DNA of 64,000 nt from Hyaloscypha bicolor E. Lineage: Eukaryota; Ascomycota; Leotiomycetes; Helotiales; Hyaloscyphaceae. The position numbers and the translations under genes are program-made. Below are positions 24,391 to 34,053 of this stretch, piece after piece. The stretch lies in contig NW_020194627.1 of NCBI RefSeq assembly GCF_002865645.1, positions 62,001 through 126,000 of the forward strand. Reading direction: 5' to 3'. Numbering within the stretch: the stretch's first letter is position 1; the number at the start of each line of letters is the position of its first letter. The notes below the pieces were generated by a model. It searched no databases. It was not told the DNA's origin and saw nothing but the letters and a program-made list of their open reading frames with translations.

Positions 24391-24461
24391 GTGGGCGCGA
24401 AAATCAGAAAATCACTTTTCGCTTCTCGGATTTGTCCGCTAGCCCGCTAATGGCCTCAGTA
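24391..24461 (-). repeat. Right terminal inverted repeat of the 13-kb element
   Basis: Reverse complement of 11386-11458 with small differences. It is preceded on its inner side by a T run and a run of ten G residues (about 24381-24389). Confidence 0.82.
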
Positions 24462-24864
24462 ACTTCAGGCGAGAATGCTGACAAACCCTGGCTTTGGAAG
24501 TCCACCACTCCACATCATCTATCACGGGGTAAACCCCATATCTCGTCGGAGGCAGAATTGTACCGTGTGTGTGGTACAAGACATTATTCTCTTCGCTTTC
24601 GGTCCCCAAGTGGAACAGCGATACTTTCGAAAGGCTTGACATAGCCGAGTTGAGATAGACAGGCGATCTTGTATCGAGATATTTATCCAATGAAAGTTTA
24701 TGAAGCGCATTTATACGACGCCAATTGGACACGTATGCGTCAGATCTAAGAGGTGTTCTATCTGCAGGAACCATTCGCAGTCGGCAGGATCTTACGAGCG
24801 GTTCACGGAGAACATCAGACGACATATTGGATTCTGCATGGGCTAAGATCAAGCAGTTGAACAA
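24439..24864 (-). pseudogene. ORF truncated by the 13-kb element, possibly F-box-like C-terminus
   Basis: A 141-codon minus-strand frame ends inside the right TIR. Its last seven codons (LLRPLAG) come from the transposon. If the element is removed, the frame continues 18 codons into the left flank and stops at 11325-11327. The sequence has a hydrophobic, leucine-spaced segment followed by VIDDVEWWTSKARV. Acidic-WW endings of this kind occur in fungal F-box-type proteins, but no F-box is present here. The N-terminus and start codon are uncertain. Confidence 0.45.
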
Positions 24865-24989
24865 GACGTTGAAGGATTACAAGCACTGCCAATATCCGAA
24901 AAATGGCAAGGTTCTCAAGCCACTTTCAACAAGTATTAAGTCTCGCTCGCGCTGAGCTTCTAGTTCGTAAACATTGTCCAACGAATTGT

Positions 24990-25632
24990 CGTTGGCCTAC
25001 ATGGGGTTTTGGCTTATAAGCCCTACCCTAGTTTAATTAGGGCTGCTTAATAAGTACCTTACTTATTTAATAATTATTAAGTAAAAGTTAATTTATTATA
25101 GTCACGTGACAGATTAATTAGATTAATTATTCTAATCTAATCAAAAAAATCCGAATTACGTTAATTATATTCTAATCTAATCATGATTAATGTAATTAGT
25201 TCTTTGACACACTGGTTGAAAGAGACGTAGCCGATCTAGGCCTTGGTGTAAGGATATGCTCGCATATCTTCTAGGCTCAGCTTCGAGCTGTCAAGTAAAG
25301 TCGGGATACGTAGTCGTGAGAGACTTCAGCTCTCAGCTTGTTCGAGGTGGAGGCCTTGTAGCCAGCGACAGGCTTTAGTGTACAGAGAAGGGTTCACAAG
25401 CTTTCTCAACACGATACTGAGCAGCGGCTGCACCACGATCTGGCGCGCTACAATTTAGCGCACTACGATTTTAGCGATGGCGTATGAGGCGAATGAGTAG
25501 GTGATTGAGGCTGTGGCGCTACTTGGCAGGTGATCAAGATCGAACCATGGAAATTTCTTTTAAGCCATCTTAGTCGTGCAATTTCGGAGGACGTACTTTC
25601 TTACCTATTATGATTGTGGTGAGAACTGAAGA
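24990..25632. other. Intergenic, AT-rich with LTR-like words
   Basis: No gene is seen. The minus strand has TGTCACGTGAC at about 25101-25111, followed by AT-rich sequence and TTATAAG near 25015. This resembles a small piece of a gypsy-type LTR but has no second copy or target duplication here. The part from 25210 to 25632 is of normal composition with nothing recognisable. Confidence 0.35.
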
Positions 25633-25887
25633 ATGGAAAGTGTTGATGAAAGGTATGTAGAAGTCTGGAGAGTACTGAAGGTATCTTCAAAAGTCAATGC
25701 TATTGACCTCACAATAGCCTGTCCAGAACAGACGGTCTACTTGTATAGCGTTGACTTGCGTCTGGCTATCGACTCATTGAAGAGGGGACTGCATGAGCAA
25801 GAAATCGCGAGGGGTTTTGATCAGGATTTGGCACAGTCAACATTTGAGTCTGCGGACAATGCTTTGCTTCAGTTGATGCAGAAATAG
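25633..25887 (+). CDS. Small hypothetical protein, 84 residues
   Basis: A single ORF starting MESVDERYVEVWRVLKVSS, acidic and helix-rich, with no signal peptide or known motif. It starts shortly after a change to normal GC content. It has no supporting intron and could be a chance frame or the relic of a larger gene. Confidence 0.25.
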   Translation: MESVDERYVEVWRVLKVSSKVNAIDLTIACPEQTVYLYSVDLRLAIDSLKRGLHEQEIARGFDQDLAQSTFESADNALLQLMQK

Positions 25888-26244
25888 GCAGAACAAGTAG
25901 GCTCAAGCATTGTAGTGAAATTCATTTGAATTTAGCTGATAGCGATCATTGAGTAAACCAGGCGACAGACTTCGTCGGAACTGGGCGGCGTTGGCGCTGT
26001 CTGTGGAAGTTAGGCATGTCTTCATGGCCATCTTTACGGCCCGCTACAGCCTAGCTCCGAGAGCAGAAGGCGGGGACGAATGAGTGAAACGGCGTATAGA
26101 AGGAGGGACGGTCTGTGTTATCTCCTTCGGCATAAGCACTAACTTGCAAGATCTCCTTGTATGGAGCCGAATCCAGCAGGCCATGGAATGATAAGGACAG
26201 AAGAAGAGAAGCGAAGAAGATCAGATGGAGACGATGTAGAAAGG
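25888..26244. other. Intergenic, nothing recognised
   Basis: Normal base composition and no convincing frame on either strand. A short minus frame at 26051-26248 has a hydrophobic start but no coding support. Confidence 0.4.
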
Positions 26245-26883
26245 TCATAGCTTAGTAGTAGTGTGCAAGATAAGGCATATTGCTTCTAACAAACTTTGCG
26301 CTCCAAATTCCCTATAGCCGTCGACGCTTCCTCGATGCGGTACCACCAAGCTTCGTAGGTAGCGTACTTGAATCGCCCCCGAGGTGCGGGAGGGCAGCGC
26401 ACCAGAGATCTCTTTCCACGAACAGCCATCCTCATCTCTCATCCTCACCAAAGTCTCGTCCTCTTCTTTGGTCCATGGAATGCGTTCCGTTGGATGCCTC
26501 GATTTGATGTGGCAGGCCTTGGAATGTGCGACAACGCTGTGAGAAGTTCGACACTGAGACTTTTGTCGCGCCTCCTTGCTTGAGCGGATTCCAAAAGTTT
26601 TCGGGACTGATTGGCAGGCACCCCTGAATCCTGCGAGCCTCGCATCACGTGAAAACCACCCCCCCCCCCTATTAACAGTTGGTACTTTTTTGAAACTAGG
26701 CTCGGTGCCTACAGTCCGTCTTCTTAGTCGAAAGTTCGTTGAGCAATTGAGCTGTGGTTGCAGAAAAGCAAGGCCGAGGTTGGCAGGGTATAAGAGGGGA
26801 AGCGCCATGTCGGACTGTGCCGGTTTCCTGCATGGGTTAGTCTCTCTGCCTGGAAGCGTCCCTCTCCAACTGCTATCTGTCAA
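26245..26883 (-). CDS. Myb/SANT-like DNA-binding protein
   Basis: The 212-codon frame contains one Myb/SANT repeat at residues about 133-178. It reads RIPWTKEEDETLVRMRDEDG, then a core with CSWKEISGALPSRTSGAIQVRY, with the regularly spaced Trp and hydrophobic residues of the three-helix fold. Proteins with one such domain are common in filamentous fungi and are presumed nuclear DNA-binding proteins. The first 100 residues are low in coding quality, so the true start or an upstream intron may differ. The C-terminal 35 residues after the domain are also unsupported. Confidence 0.55.
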   Translation of the reverse strand: MTDSSWRGTLPGRETNPCRKPAQSDMALPLLYPANLGLAFLQPQLNCSTNFRLRRRTVGTEPSFKKVPTVNRGGGWFSRDARLAGFRGACQSVPKTFGIRSSKEARQKSQCRTSHSVVAHSKACHIKSRHPTERIPWTKEEDETLVRMRDEDGCSWKEISGALPSRTSGAIQVRYLRSLVVPHRGSVDGYREFGAQSLLEAICLILHTTTKL

Positions 26884-27521
26884 TCGGACGTCGGTATTCT
26901 TCCAATGTCAGGTTCTACCGGTAGTTCTGCTATAAGTGGTTCTCGTGCCTAGAGCTCCCTTTCCGTGTTTAGCGTTAAGCAGGGGGGGGGGGGGGGGAAC
27001 TAGGGTAGGGGCATCCCTGAGAACTACCCCACCAACCATTTACCTCGTTATTGGAAGAGCAAAAGGTTGGAGCATCGGAAATATTGTTTGAATATCAAAG
27101 CTTGTGTTCCACTGAGGCATATGATATGGTGGTAAGCCTCGACTCGCCGAGGGTTTATAGATCGATGACTTGCAGTGCCGATCTCGAGTTCTGCAAAGGG
27201 GTTTTGCGGGGTGCAGTTGCGGGGCAGGTACGGTAGCTTCACAAACCAGCTCATCTTGCAGCGCTCATGCGGGGTGCATGATGCATAATGCAGCTTCAGG
27301 TCTTTCAACACAAGGTAGGCAGTATCCTTCTTCAAGTCGCCGAGGTATTTTGGCAGTTGCTGCCAAGAAATTTGTTTTCTCACCAAACAGCTATCGTAGC
27401 ATCTCGTCGGAAGAACATTGGCAGGGCTTCCTGAGATTCTGGTAAAGATGTAATTCTGTTTGGGCAAGCGAAAGAAAGGAGGGGATAAGAACATGCCTCG
27501 GCTTCGAGTGCTAAGATTTTT
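26884..27521. other. Intergenic with poly-G run, upstream of cutinase
   Basis: A run of about 15 G residues lies near 26983-26997, and a run of C residues lies just inside the preceding gene (about 26658-26669). Opposing overlapping frames at 27048-27494 look spurious. The interval probably holds the promoter of the cutinase gene. Confidence 0.4.
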
Positions 27522-27530
27522 CTATATATA
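27522..27530 (+). promoter_or_regulatory. TATA-like element of the cutinase gene
   Basis: CTATATATA at 27522-27530 lies 133 bp before the cutinase ATG and before a plausible leader. It is the only strong TATA-like word in the near upstream region. The role is inferred from position. Confidence 0.4.
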
Positions 27531-27662
27531 CGACGATAATATCCTGAAGATGAGAGGGTTGAGTAGAGCAGAAGTCTACTGAGCCATTGAGCAGATTGCC
27601 TCACCTGACCGCACTTGATCTCAAGCAAGCTGTTGCAAACCATTTATTTCTCAACTGCAAAA

Positions 27663-28449
27663 ATGAAATTCCAATCTACGGCCATTGCGGTACTCCTCTA
27701 CTCTATCGCAGCGACTCCGGTTCTCAGCAACCCTATTCAAGATGTCAGTCGCCTCGAAGCACGACAAAGCGCAACTTCCGATGAGCTGAAAAATGGGGCG
27801 TGCAAAGAAGTGTTTTTCATATTTGCGCGTGGCTCAACCGAAACAGGGAACATGGTGAGCCTTGCAATGTAGAATTCAGTGCCTCTGAAACTAACCTAGG
27901 CAGGGAACCGTGGTTGGTCCTCAAGTATGTTCGGACCTAAAATCTGCCCTCGGCGATAGCGTAGTTGGATGCCAGGGAGTGGGCTCCCCATACGAGGCAA
28001 CTCTGGCAGATAACTTCTTGCCTCAAAATACTAGCCCAACGGATATCGGGGCTGCCACCACACTCTTCGACTTGGCTGACTCCAAATGTCCAAATTCTAA
28101 GATTGTAGCCGGCGGGTACAGGTGAGTAATTCAACTTGTGAACATTAGATAATAATGAGTCTAACGCTCTTGAACTTCTAGTCAAGGAAGCGCCGTCATG
28201 GACGGCTCCATCCAGGCACTTCCCGCCTCAATCCAAAACAAGATCTCTAGAGTCGTTCTGTTTGGGTTCACGCGCAACCAGCAAGATGGTGGCGAAATCC
28301 CGAATTACCCTGCAAGTAAAACCAAGGTCTTCTGCGCGGTTGGTGACCTTGTTTGCGATGGCACGTTGATAATCACTGCGGCTCACCTAACTTACGGGGC
28401 AAATGCCCCCGCAGCTGCGAGTTTCCTTGTCCAGCAGCTTGGCTTGTAA
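27663..28449 (+). CDS. Cutinase (secreted serine esterase)
   Basis: Cutinases hydrolyse ester bonds of plant cutin outside the cell. Three exons, 27663-27854, 27904-28121 and 28182-28449, join in phase and give 225 residues, the usual family length. Residues 1-20 form a signal peptide. The oxyanion region is visible as FIFARGSTE. The nucleophile elbow GYSQG is completed across the second intron (Ser137), and the catalytic Asp192 and His205 lie in CAVGDLVC and in AAHLTYG. Cysteines that form the family's disulfides are present at GACKEV, QVC, VGC and VFC...VC. The gene appears intact. Its neighbour at 30625 is also a secreted hydrolase. Confidence 0.93.
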
Positions 28450-29103
28450 GGTCAAAGTCTTATGCATTGTTGTTGAAGAACGATTAGGTAGTTTCAAGTG
28501 GTACTTGGCAGAATTCTGTGATGTAGGGTTTGGAAAAGGGTCGCGCTGGTTCGCACCGTACGCTCGTTACCGAGACCAACAAAATTCATGGTTGCAACCA
28601 AAGATCAGACCAGCGTGAAAAGTAGAATTCAATGCCCCCAACGGCTGTGGCAGTGATAAAGTCCTCCAATCCTTGAACAGTGGCGCTTCTGCATAACACG
28701 CACGACCGAGCCAAGTTGTTTCAGACTGGTTGAGACGGTCATCCACCTGCTCACATTATCGACCAATCGCACAAACGCCGAGGCTTTCATGGCAGCGGAT
28801 GCAACACTGCCAAGTATGTCCGCTGTATCCAAATCATGGCAGAGGCGTTGACAAAGTCCTAGTGATGAGAACAAAGTGGGGGTGAAAATCTACAAGGCAG
28901 ATCGCTGGATTCTTCAGAATACATCTCTCGCATAACAGAATCCTGAAAATTGCTCAAACTCACGGTCTCTACTCAGCAGGAGACTTTTGGATTCAAATAT
29001 AAGTAAATGAAGGAGGGGAAAGGTACCTTGGCATTAGACCGGGTGGTGGCGGTGGTGCAATTTAAGTGCTCATAGATCCTATCCACTTAGCTTTGAGTCG
29101 TTA
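28450..29103. other. Intergenic, no gene recognised
   Basis: Holds the presumed 3' region of the cutinase gene. Frames at 28403-28618 (plus) and 28629-28874 (minus) lack motifs and supporting introns. Confidence 0.4.
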
Positions 29104-29279
29104 CCTCGCTTATTTCAATGACAACACTCACAAATTTAGTGTACTGAATTTGCATAATATTGAATCTACTGAAATAAATGCATAGATTCCCTTCAGAGTA
29201 TTTAGGTAACATAGAAACACGGCCCGAAAAACCATCGGGAGGCTATTATGGTGAAGTGTTGAGAGTGAAATAAGCGAGG
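29104..29279. repeat. Short inverted-repeat element of 176 bp
   Basis: CCTCGCTTATTTCA at 29104-29117 is matched in reverse complement by TGAAATAAGCGAGG-type sequence ending at 29279, with partial extension inward (ACAACACTCA against TGTTGAGAGT). The centre is AT-rich and non-coding. It may be a degenerate MITE, but no clear target duplication is visible. Confidence 0.5.
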
Positions 29280-29449
29280 GAAGTGAACATGAGATTAACA
29301 ATTGCCTTCTTGAGATCACCAGCTTTCTCTATCCTCCAAATTTATCCTTCTACCGTAAAGCTCTGGATGCACTCTACCATGACTCTTTTGTCTAGAACTC
29401 ATCAACGACCTCTGAGACCTCTCCCAGGGAGCTGTCCCCCAGGGAGCTG

Positions 29450-29602
29450 CCCTAAGGAGCTCTTCATATATCGCAGTGAGTTATCCCCCAAGGAGCTCTT
29501 TACGTATCGCATACAAAGAGCTCCCTGGAGGGCAGATCTTGAGGGGAGAGCAGCTTCTGGGGGGGCAGCTCACTGCGATACGTAAAGAACTCCCTATAAA
29601 TA
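29450..29602. repeat. GGAGCTC-rich hairpin repeat
   Basis: The word GGGAGCT or GGAGCTC recurs about six times between 29410 and 29580. The arm AAGGAGCTCTTCATATATCG near 29455-29474 and the following CAGTGAG pair with CTCACTGCGATACGTAAAGA near 29569-29588. This gives an imperfect long hairpin. It is not coding in any convincing way. Confidence 0.5.
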
Positions 29603-29841
29603 GTAAGCACGAGTCTAAGTATAATTTTAGTGCAATTCCAAGCCTAAAGATTTTAAGTAGCATGCGATTTGTAGCTTCGAATTTCATAGTCTTGGTGTTC
29701 TGGTGCTCAAGTGCTCGAGTGCTCGAGTGTTTTGACCCTTTACCGCCTAAAGTTCTGCCCTAACCTTCATTGACTATTCGCGAAAAGAATTCCAAATCTC
29801 TTCCTTCCCACCAAGTCGTCATCACAACATCCGCCAACACC

Positions 29842-30123
29842 ATGGCAGAGTTAAGACCTCCTGGAGAGACAGAGCTCCCAACCAGAGAGAAAGACGCAGA
29901 GAGCATGCATGAGATTGAGGCGGGCACCTCCGTTGAAGGAGGTTCCAACTCAGAGGTGGTTAATCAGGAGCAGCGCAAAGCAGCGGCTGTGTCAACGAAG
30001 AGATCAGAGAAGAATTGCCGCCCAGCGACAGCTCTTCGAACGAGTGCCACTCCACTTCTTTCATTCATTTCTGTGCTGGAGAATCCAGAAGCAAACTTCA
30101 ACTCCAGTCGCCGTTCAATCTAG
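29842..30123 (+). CDS. Hypothetical N-terminal fragment
   Basis: The frame begins MAELRPPGETELPTREKDAE and is acidic and Glu-rich for about 45 residues, then changes to low coding quality. A neighbouring frame (about 29990-30298) carries other protein-like stretches, so this may be a gene broken by a frameshift or one with an unrecognised intron. No motif is found. Confidence 0.3.
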   Translation: MAELRPPGETELPTREKDAESMHEIEAGTSVEGGSNSEVVNQEQRKAAAVSTKRSEKNCRPATALRTSATPLLSFISVLENPEANFNSSRRSI

Positions 30124-30624
30124 CCAGTACCGCCTGCAGACTACGCAATTCACTGCCCACCTGCGGACGAGTCTGCCAGTCCCAGCCTTTGACGGCAATG
30201 TCATCAATGCTACCCGCAATCTCGCATTCCTCGGAAACTTGGTTAGCATCCTCAGAATAGCCCCTTGCGTGTCTGATGTAGGCTGTGCCATTTCTTAGTC
30301 AGCTCCTTGCTTGCAATTCTAGTGGCTCGCTTCTGGATTGCCCCTGAATGCTCGTATCTTTTCTTCCTCTGCACGTGATCGAGTCCTTTGGATCCTCGCA
30401 CAACGATACAAGGAGAGTGGAGGATTTCCTCCCTGTAAACGAATCATGCTCAGTTATAAAAATTATAAAAGCGCTACAATCATGCTGTTTCCAAGCATTG
30501 TCTTCACTGTTCTACTCAGTCATTCAACATTTCTATTCCTGTTTCCACTGTGTTCTCATTTCTTCATCAATTTTTTGACCCGTCTCAAACCGTAACAAGA
30601 TATATTACTTTCCAGCAGCAAAAT
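30124..30624. other. Presumed promoter region of the S33 hydrolase
   Basis: No supported gene. TTATAAAAATTATAAAAG at 30454-30471 is a TATA-like cluster about 170 bp before the ATG at 30625. Confidence 0.4.
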
Positions 30625-32591
30625 ATGGCATTAGTATTATTCTTCTCCTTGTTATCTCTCGCAGTGGACACGACCATCGCGAGTAACGCTACCACTCCTG
30701 CGGCAGTTTTTCTGGAGATTTCGCCTTCTACAAACTTAACCTGGCATCCGTGTCTCGGAAGGTTCGAATGTGCGGTTCTAGATGTAAATGGAACCCCTAT
30801 ACAGTGAGAACTCGAGATTGACCAACCCAATTGTTTAGGTTCCTCTTGACTACAGCAACCTGTCTGGCCCAAGAGCATTCGTTCCCTTGGTCAGGACATC
30901 CGCAACCACAACCCCATACAAAGGCATGGTCTTGACCAACCCTGGAGGACCCGGAGAGTCTGCTATCGACGACTTCATCAACAGCGGTGTCTACGAAGCT
31001 TCTATCGTCGGCTCGAATTATGATTATGTTGCGTTTGAACCTCGAGGGCTCGGATACAGTATTCCAGCCACGAACTGCTCCTCTTCCCTCCCCCCAATAC
31101 CTGGCATTGAAAAACGCTCCACAAGTCGAAGATCAAGTCAATCTGCCCGTTTGACAGGCCCGTTTCTAGGCAGCACATTCTTCAACGATGACTACGAAGG
31201 TTCGATTGAAGTAGGACAGGCCTGTCAAACACTGACGGGTGGGCCGAATGATGCGGGACCACACATGTCGACTTTATACCTCGTGCAAGATATGCTCAGC
31301 ATCGTCGATGCATACGCCTCCAGTCCTCAGTCTCAAGGGCTCGAAAATGCTTCGCTGGTCAATTTTTGGGCTTTCAGTTACGGGACTTACGTCGCGCAGA
31401 CATTTGCTTCCATACATCCAGATCGAGTGGGACGATTCGTGATGGATGGAGTCGTGGATCCGGATGACTACCGCTCCGGTGATCTGCTGAAGAACTTGCA
31501 ATTCACTGACGAGGCTTTCTCTACCTATTTTGTTTACTGCCATCTTGCTGGCCCGACCGTATGCCCCTATGCTACAGGGACAAGCGCCTATGATATTTTC
31601 AGTCGTTTTGAACGGACGGTCAGGAGGCTCGATGTTACGGAAGCAGAGAAGCAGGGGTGGGCTAATGCAACCGTGATCTCGCTCTTGCTGGAGGGCTTGA
31701 AGCAATTTGCGCACAACGTTGCCTATGAGCCGATCAATGCATTCCCTGCTCTCGCTCCCGTCTTACTATTCATGGAAACCGCTTCACAGAATGCTACCGA
31801 AGCTACTGTTCAGCAATTCAAAAAGCTAACCGGGGGGAAAATCACGATTGCGCTTGGCTCGATAGAATGGACGAGAGCAGTGGCTTGTTCGGATATGGGC
31901 AATGTGTTGTTCAACCAGACTTTGGAGGACCTGTCGAATGTGGCGAAAATAATGGAGTCGCAGAGTTATGTCGGCGGGGAGTTCTGGGCTAGCTTGAGAG
32001 TTGCATGTTTGGGATGGGGAATTGGACGCGAGGGAACGTATATTGGTACGAACCTCCACTCCGGTGCTTCTGGGAATGTTTCCTGAGAATTTATAGGCAC
32101 ATTCGGCGGTGCAAGCAAGAATCAAATGCTCTTCGTAAGCAATACGATGGATCCTGCAACGCCGTACTACAAGTAGGTCTTCTCCCGTCTCTCCTCACCG
32201 CGCGGACTTCAGATTAAAACAAATCCAGCGGTGTCAAAGGCACCCAACTCTTCCCCGGATCCGAACTCCTCCTTATCGATGGCGTAGGCGTAAGTCTTTC
32301 TCTTTAGTTCTCTTCGCTCCAATTCTTCAATAACTTTGCGATTTGTTCATCCTCGGACTAAAATGAGTTGTGTAGCACACAACACTAGGACCCCTAAATA
32401 ACTGTGGCAACGCAAAGATTAACGCTTTCTTTCAAAACGGCACCCTTCCTGGAGACGACAAATTCTGTGAGCTTGAGGCAGGACCTTTTAATATCACCAT
32501 CAGTGACGGGATTCAGAACAGAAATGATTGGCAGGATCTGAAGGTTGGGATGAGAAGTTTGAAGCAGGGGAAAATCAGAAGCATCGTGTAG
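30625..32591 (+). CDS. Secreted alpha/beta hydrolase, tripeptidyl-aminopeptidase (S33) type
   Basis: Family members cleave peptides from the N-terminus or related small substrates outside the cell. I place five exons: 30625-30783, 30839-32045, 32097-32172, 32229-32289 and 32376-32591, all GT..AG with matching phases, giving 572 residues. The first exon encodes a signal peptide ending near residue 20. The oxyanion motif NPGGPG lies near residues 77-82. The catalytic triad is visible as Ser233 (AFSYGT), Asp474 (NTMDPATPY) and His502 (DGVGHTT). The last two triad residues lie in the small 3' exons, which supports the splice model. The elbow has Ala instead of the more usual Gly two residues before Ser. 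Several N-glycosylation sites (NxS/T) fit secretion. Substrate is not predictable. Confidence 0.85.
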
Positions 32592-34053
32592 AATGTAAGC
32601 CAAATTAGGATCACATTCCAAGTATTAGAAGTATTAACAAGATATCTGCAAGTTTAATCTCAGGACTCTCATATAAAGAGGTTAAGACGGTCGCCTCGAC
32701 CAAAGGAATTATTATACAGGGAATCGCTATGAACACGGTTAAAATAGTTAGTATAGACGGCGAATGGAGGGAATGGTTTTATTAAACAAGCCATAATCAG
32801 ATGTCACATCACCTGTTCTCCCCCCTCAGAGTTCCACTTTACCACATTAGGTATGGCTCATTTGCAAGGCCTATAAATATTCTCTTTTGCACAGATTCAT
32901 GTACTTTAAACTACTCAATACCACTTGATTTGGACCCTCCATTTTGGCTAGTCAAATTGATGCTTTTTACCCAGTGATTTAACTGACACCATAGTCAATT
33001 TTGAAAAATTGAGGAGAGTTGGATGAGGAATTAGTTTCTATGCCTATCTTTGAATAATTTTTCTTACTATCTGCTAAGCTAGAGCCAGAGCTAGAAGTAG
33101 CGCGGATGATTTGAGCGCAGGTTGCCGAGGTTTATATTGCTACAATGTGACGTGGTGATGTGATAGGCATGTCACGGGTCGGCAGTGCGGTAGAGAAGCT
33201 CCGCTTTCTCGAAATTCTTCTAATTTGCTTCAAAAGCTGCGCTCAATGAAGTTATCACGACAGCGACAGGCTACGCCGCCGAGGCTGGACACCACTAAAA
33301 TGGCGACTTCTCGGGGCGATTCTCGGGCGGGAGGCTCTGGCGATATGTGCCTACAACGGGATCGGCCAGTCACCACCCAGGCAGAGTGGCCAGCGCCATA
33401 CCCCGCCGCCGGGAGGGGTTTTCATCCCTGCAAGCATCAGCTATTACTGCCTACTCGTAGTAGGGATAGATAAACCCATGCCCTGTCTGGATCCACAGAC
33501 GCCGCAGTAAGGGGTATGGGCGAATAAGATAGCTGGAATTCAAGGTTTTGTGGAGGCGAACCCACTAGAAACACGCTTCAGGGTAGGGGTTGGTTTATCC
33601 CAATCACCAAGTACAGCATTGCAGGACAAGTAAGCGATGGATGTACAGGCGACAAGGGACCGAAAAGCCGCGAGTCTGCCTTGCGCTCCTTGCGCTCCTT
33701 GCGCTCCTTACCCTCCTTGCACTTAACCCAGCAACCTTCCTATAATCTGTGCAACTGGCAAAACCCTTGAGTTCCACTTCTGTTATTGTCTAACCTTCAC
33801 TCTTCTCGAGACCTGCCTCTCCTCCGCGCCGAATAGCCAGCCAGACCCTTCCTTTCAGCCTGTCCTGGGCAAGATGCTGGCAATCCCAACCGATTGGGAC
33901 CTGAATTCAATCCATTCATCTTGACAGAACCCTTTGTTTTGCCCCAAGTCCTAGCTCGGTCGAAGCCCTTCCACAGCCTTTTGTTGCCGCTGGCCACGCG
34001 CTGCCGGTCCCTTGGCCTCTGGCTTCCCACGGCGACCGTCAAGCAACTTCGAA
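32592..34053. other. Intergenic and 5' leader of calcineurin gene
   Basis: From 32592 to 33200 the sequence is moderately AT-rich with no gene. A plus frame at 33225-33473 is GC-rich and has no motif, so I do not call it. The last 300 bp are pyrimidine-rich on the plus strand, as usual for leaders of fungal housekeeping genes. Confidence 0.45.
33681..33718 (+). repeat. 9-10 bp microrepeat TTGCGCTCC
   Basis: Three exact copies of TTGCGCTCC and a fourth diverged copy (TACCCTCCT) follow one another upstream of the calcineurin gene. Confidence 0.7.

Larger units (their letters stand above)
11386..24461. mobile_element. 13-kb composite transposon with TIRs and 5-bp TSD
   Basis: The ends are mutual inverted repeats starting TACTGAGGCC at 11386 and ending GGCCTCAGTA at 24461. 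Each is followed inward by a shared 46-bp core beginning CTAGCGGACAAATCC. The pentamer ACTTC sits directly outside both ends (11381-11385 and 24462-24466), as expected of a 5-bp target duplication. A copia element is nested at 11681-16746; removing it and its duplicate leaves about 8.0 kb. The remaining interior is very AT-rich with plus-strand coding relics. No transposase motif is recognisable, so the superfamily is undetermined. A TA duplication with termini CTGAGGCC is a weaker alternative, since it leaves the ACTTC match unexplained. Confidence 0.75.

Noticed and set aside
26983..26997. Poly-G run as a functional element
   Set aside because: Homopolymers of this size are common and error-prone in assemblies; no structure accompanies it.
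27048..27494. 148-codon minus-strand frame upstream of the cutinase
   Set aside because: No motif or intron support; overlapping frames on the other strand are equally good, and it occupies the presumed cutinase promoter.
30784..30838. Alternative first-intron donor at 30804 (CAGTGAGAAC) of the S33 gene
   Set aside because: It would shift the frame. The donor at 30784 keeps the frame and joins CAVLD to VPLDYS, as expected for the family.
33225..33473. 82-codon frame upstream of calcineurin
   Set aside because: GC-driven open frame with Arg/Pro/Gly bias and no start context or homologous features.
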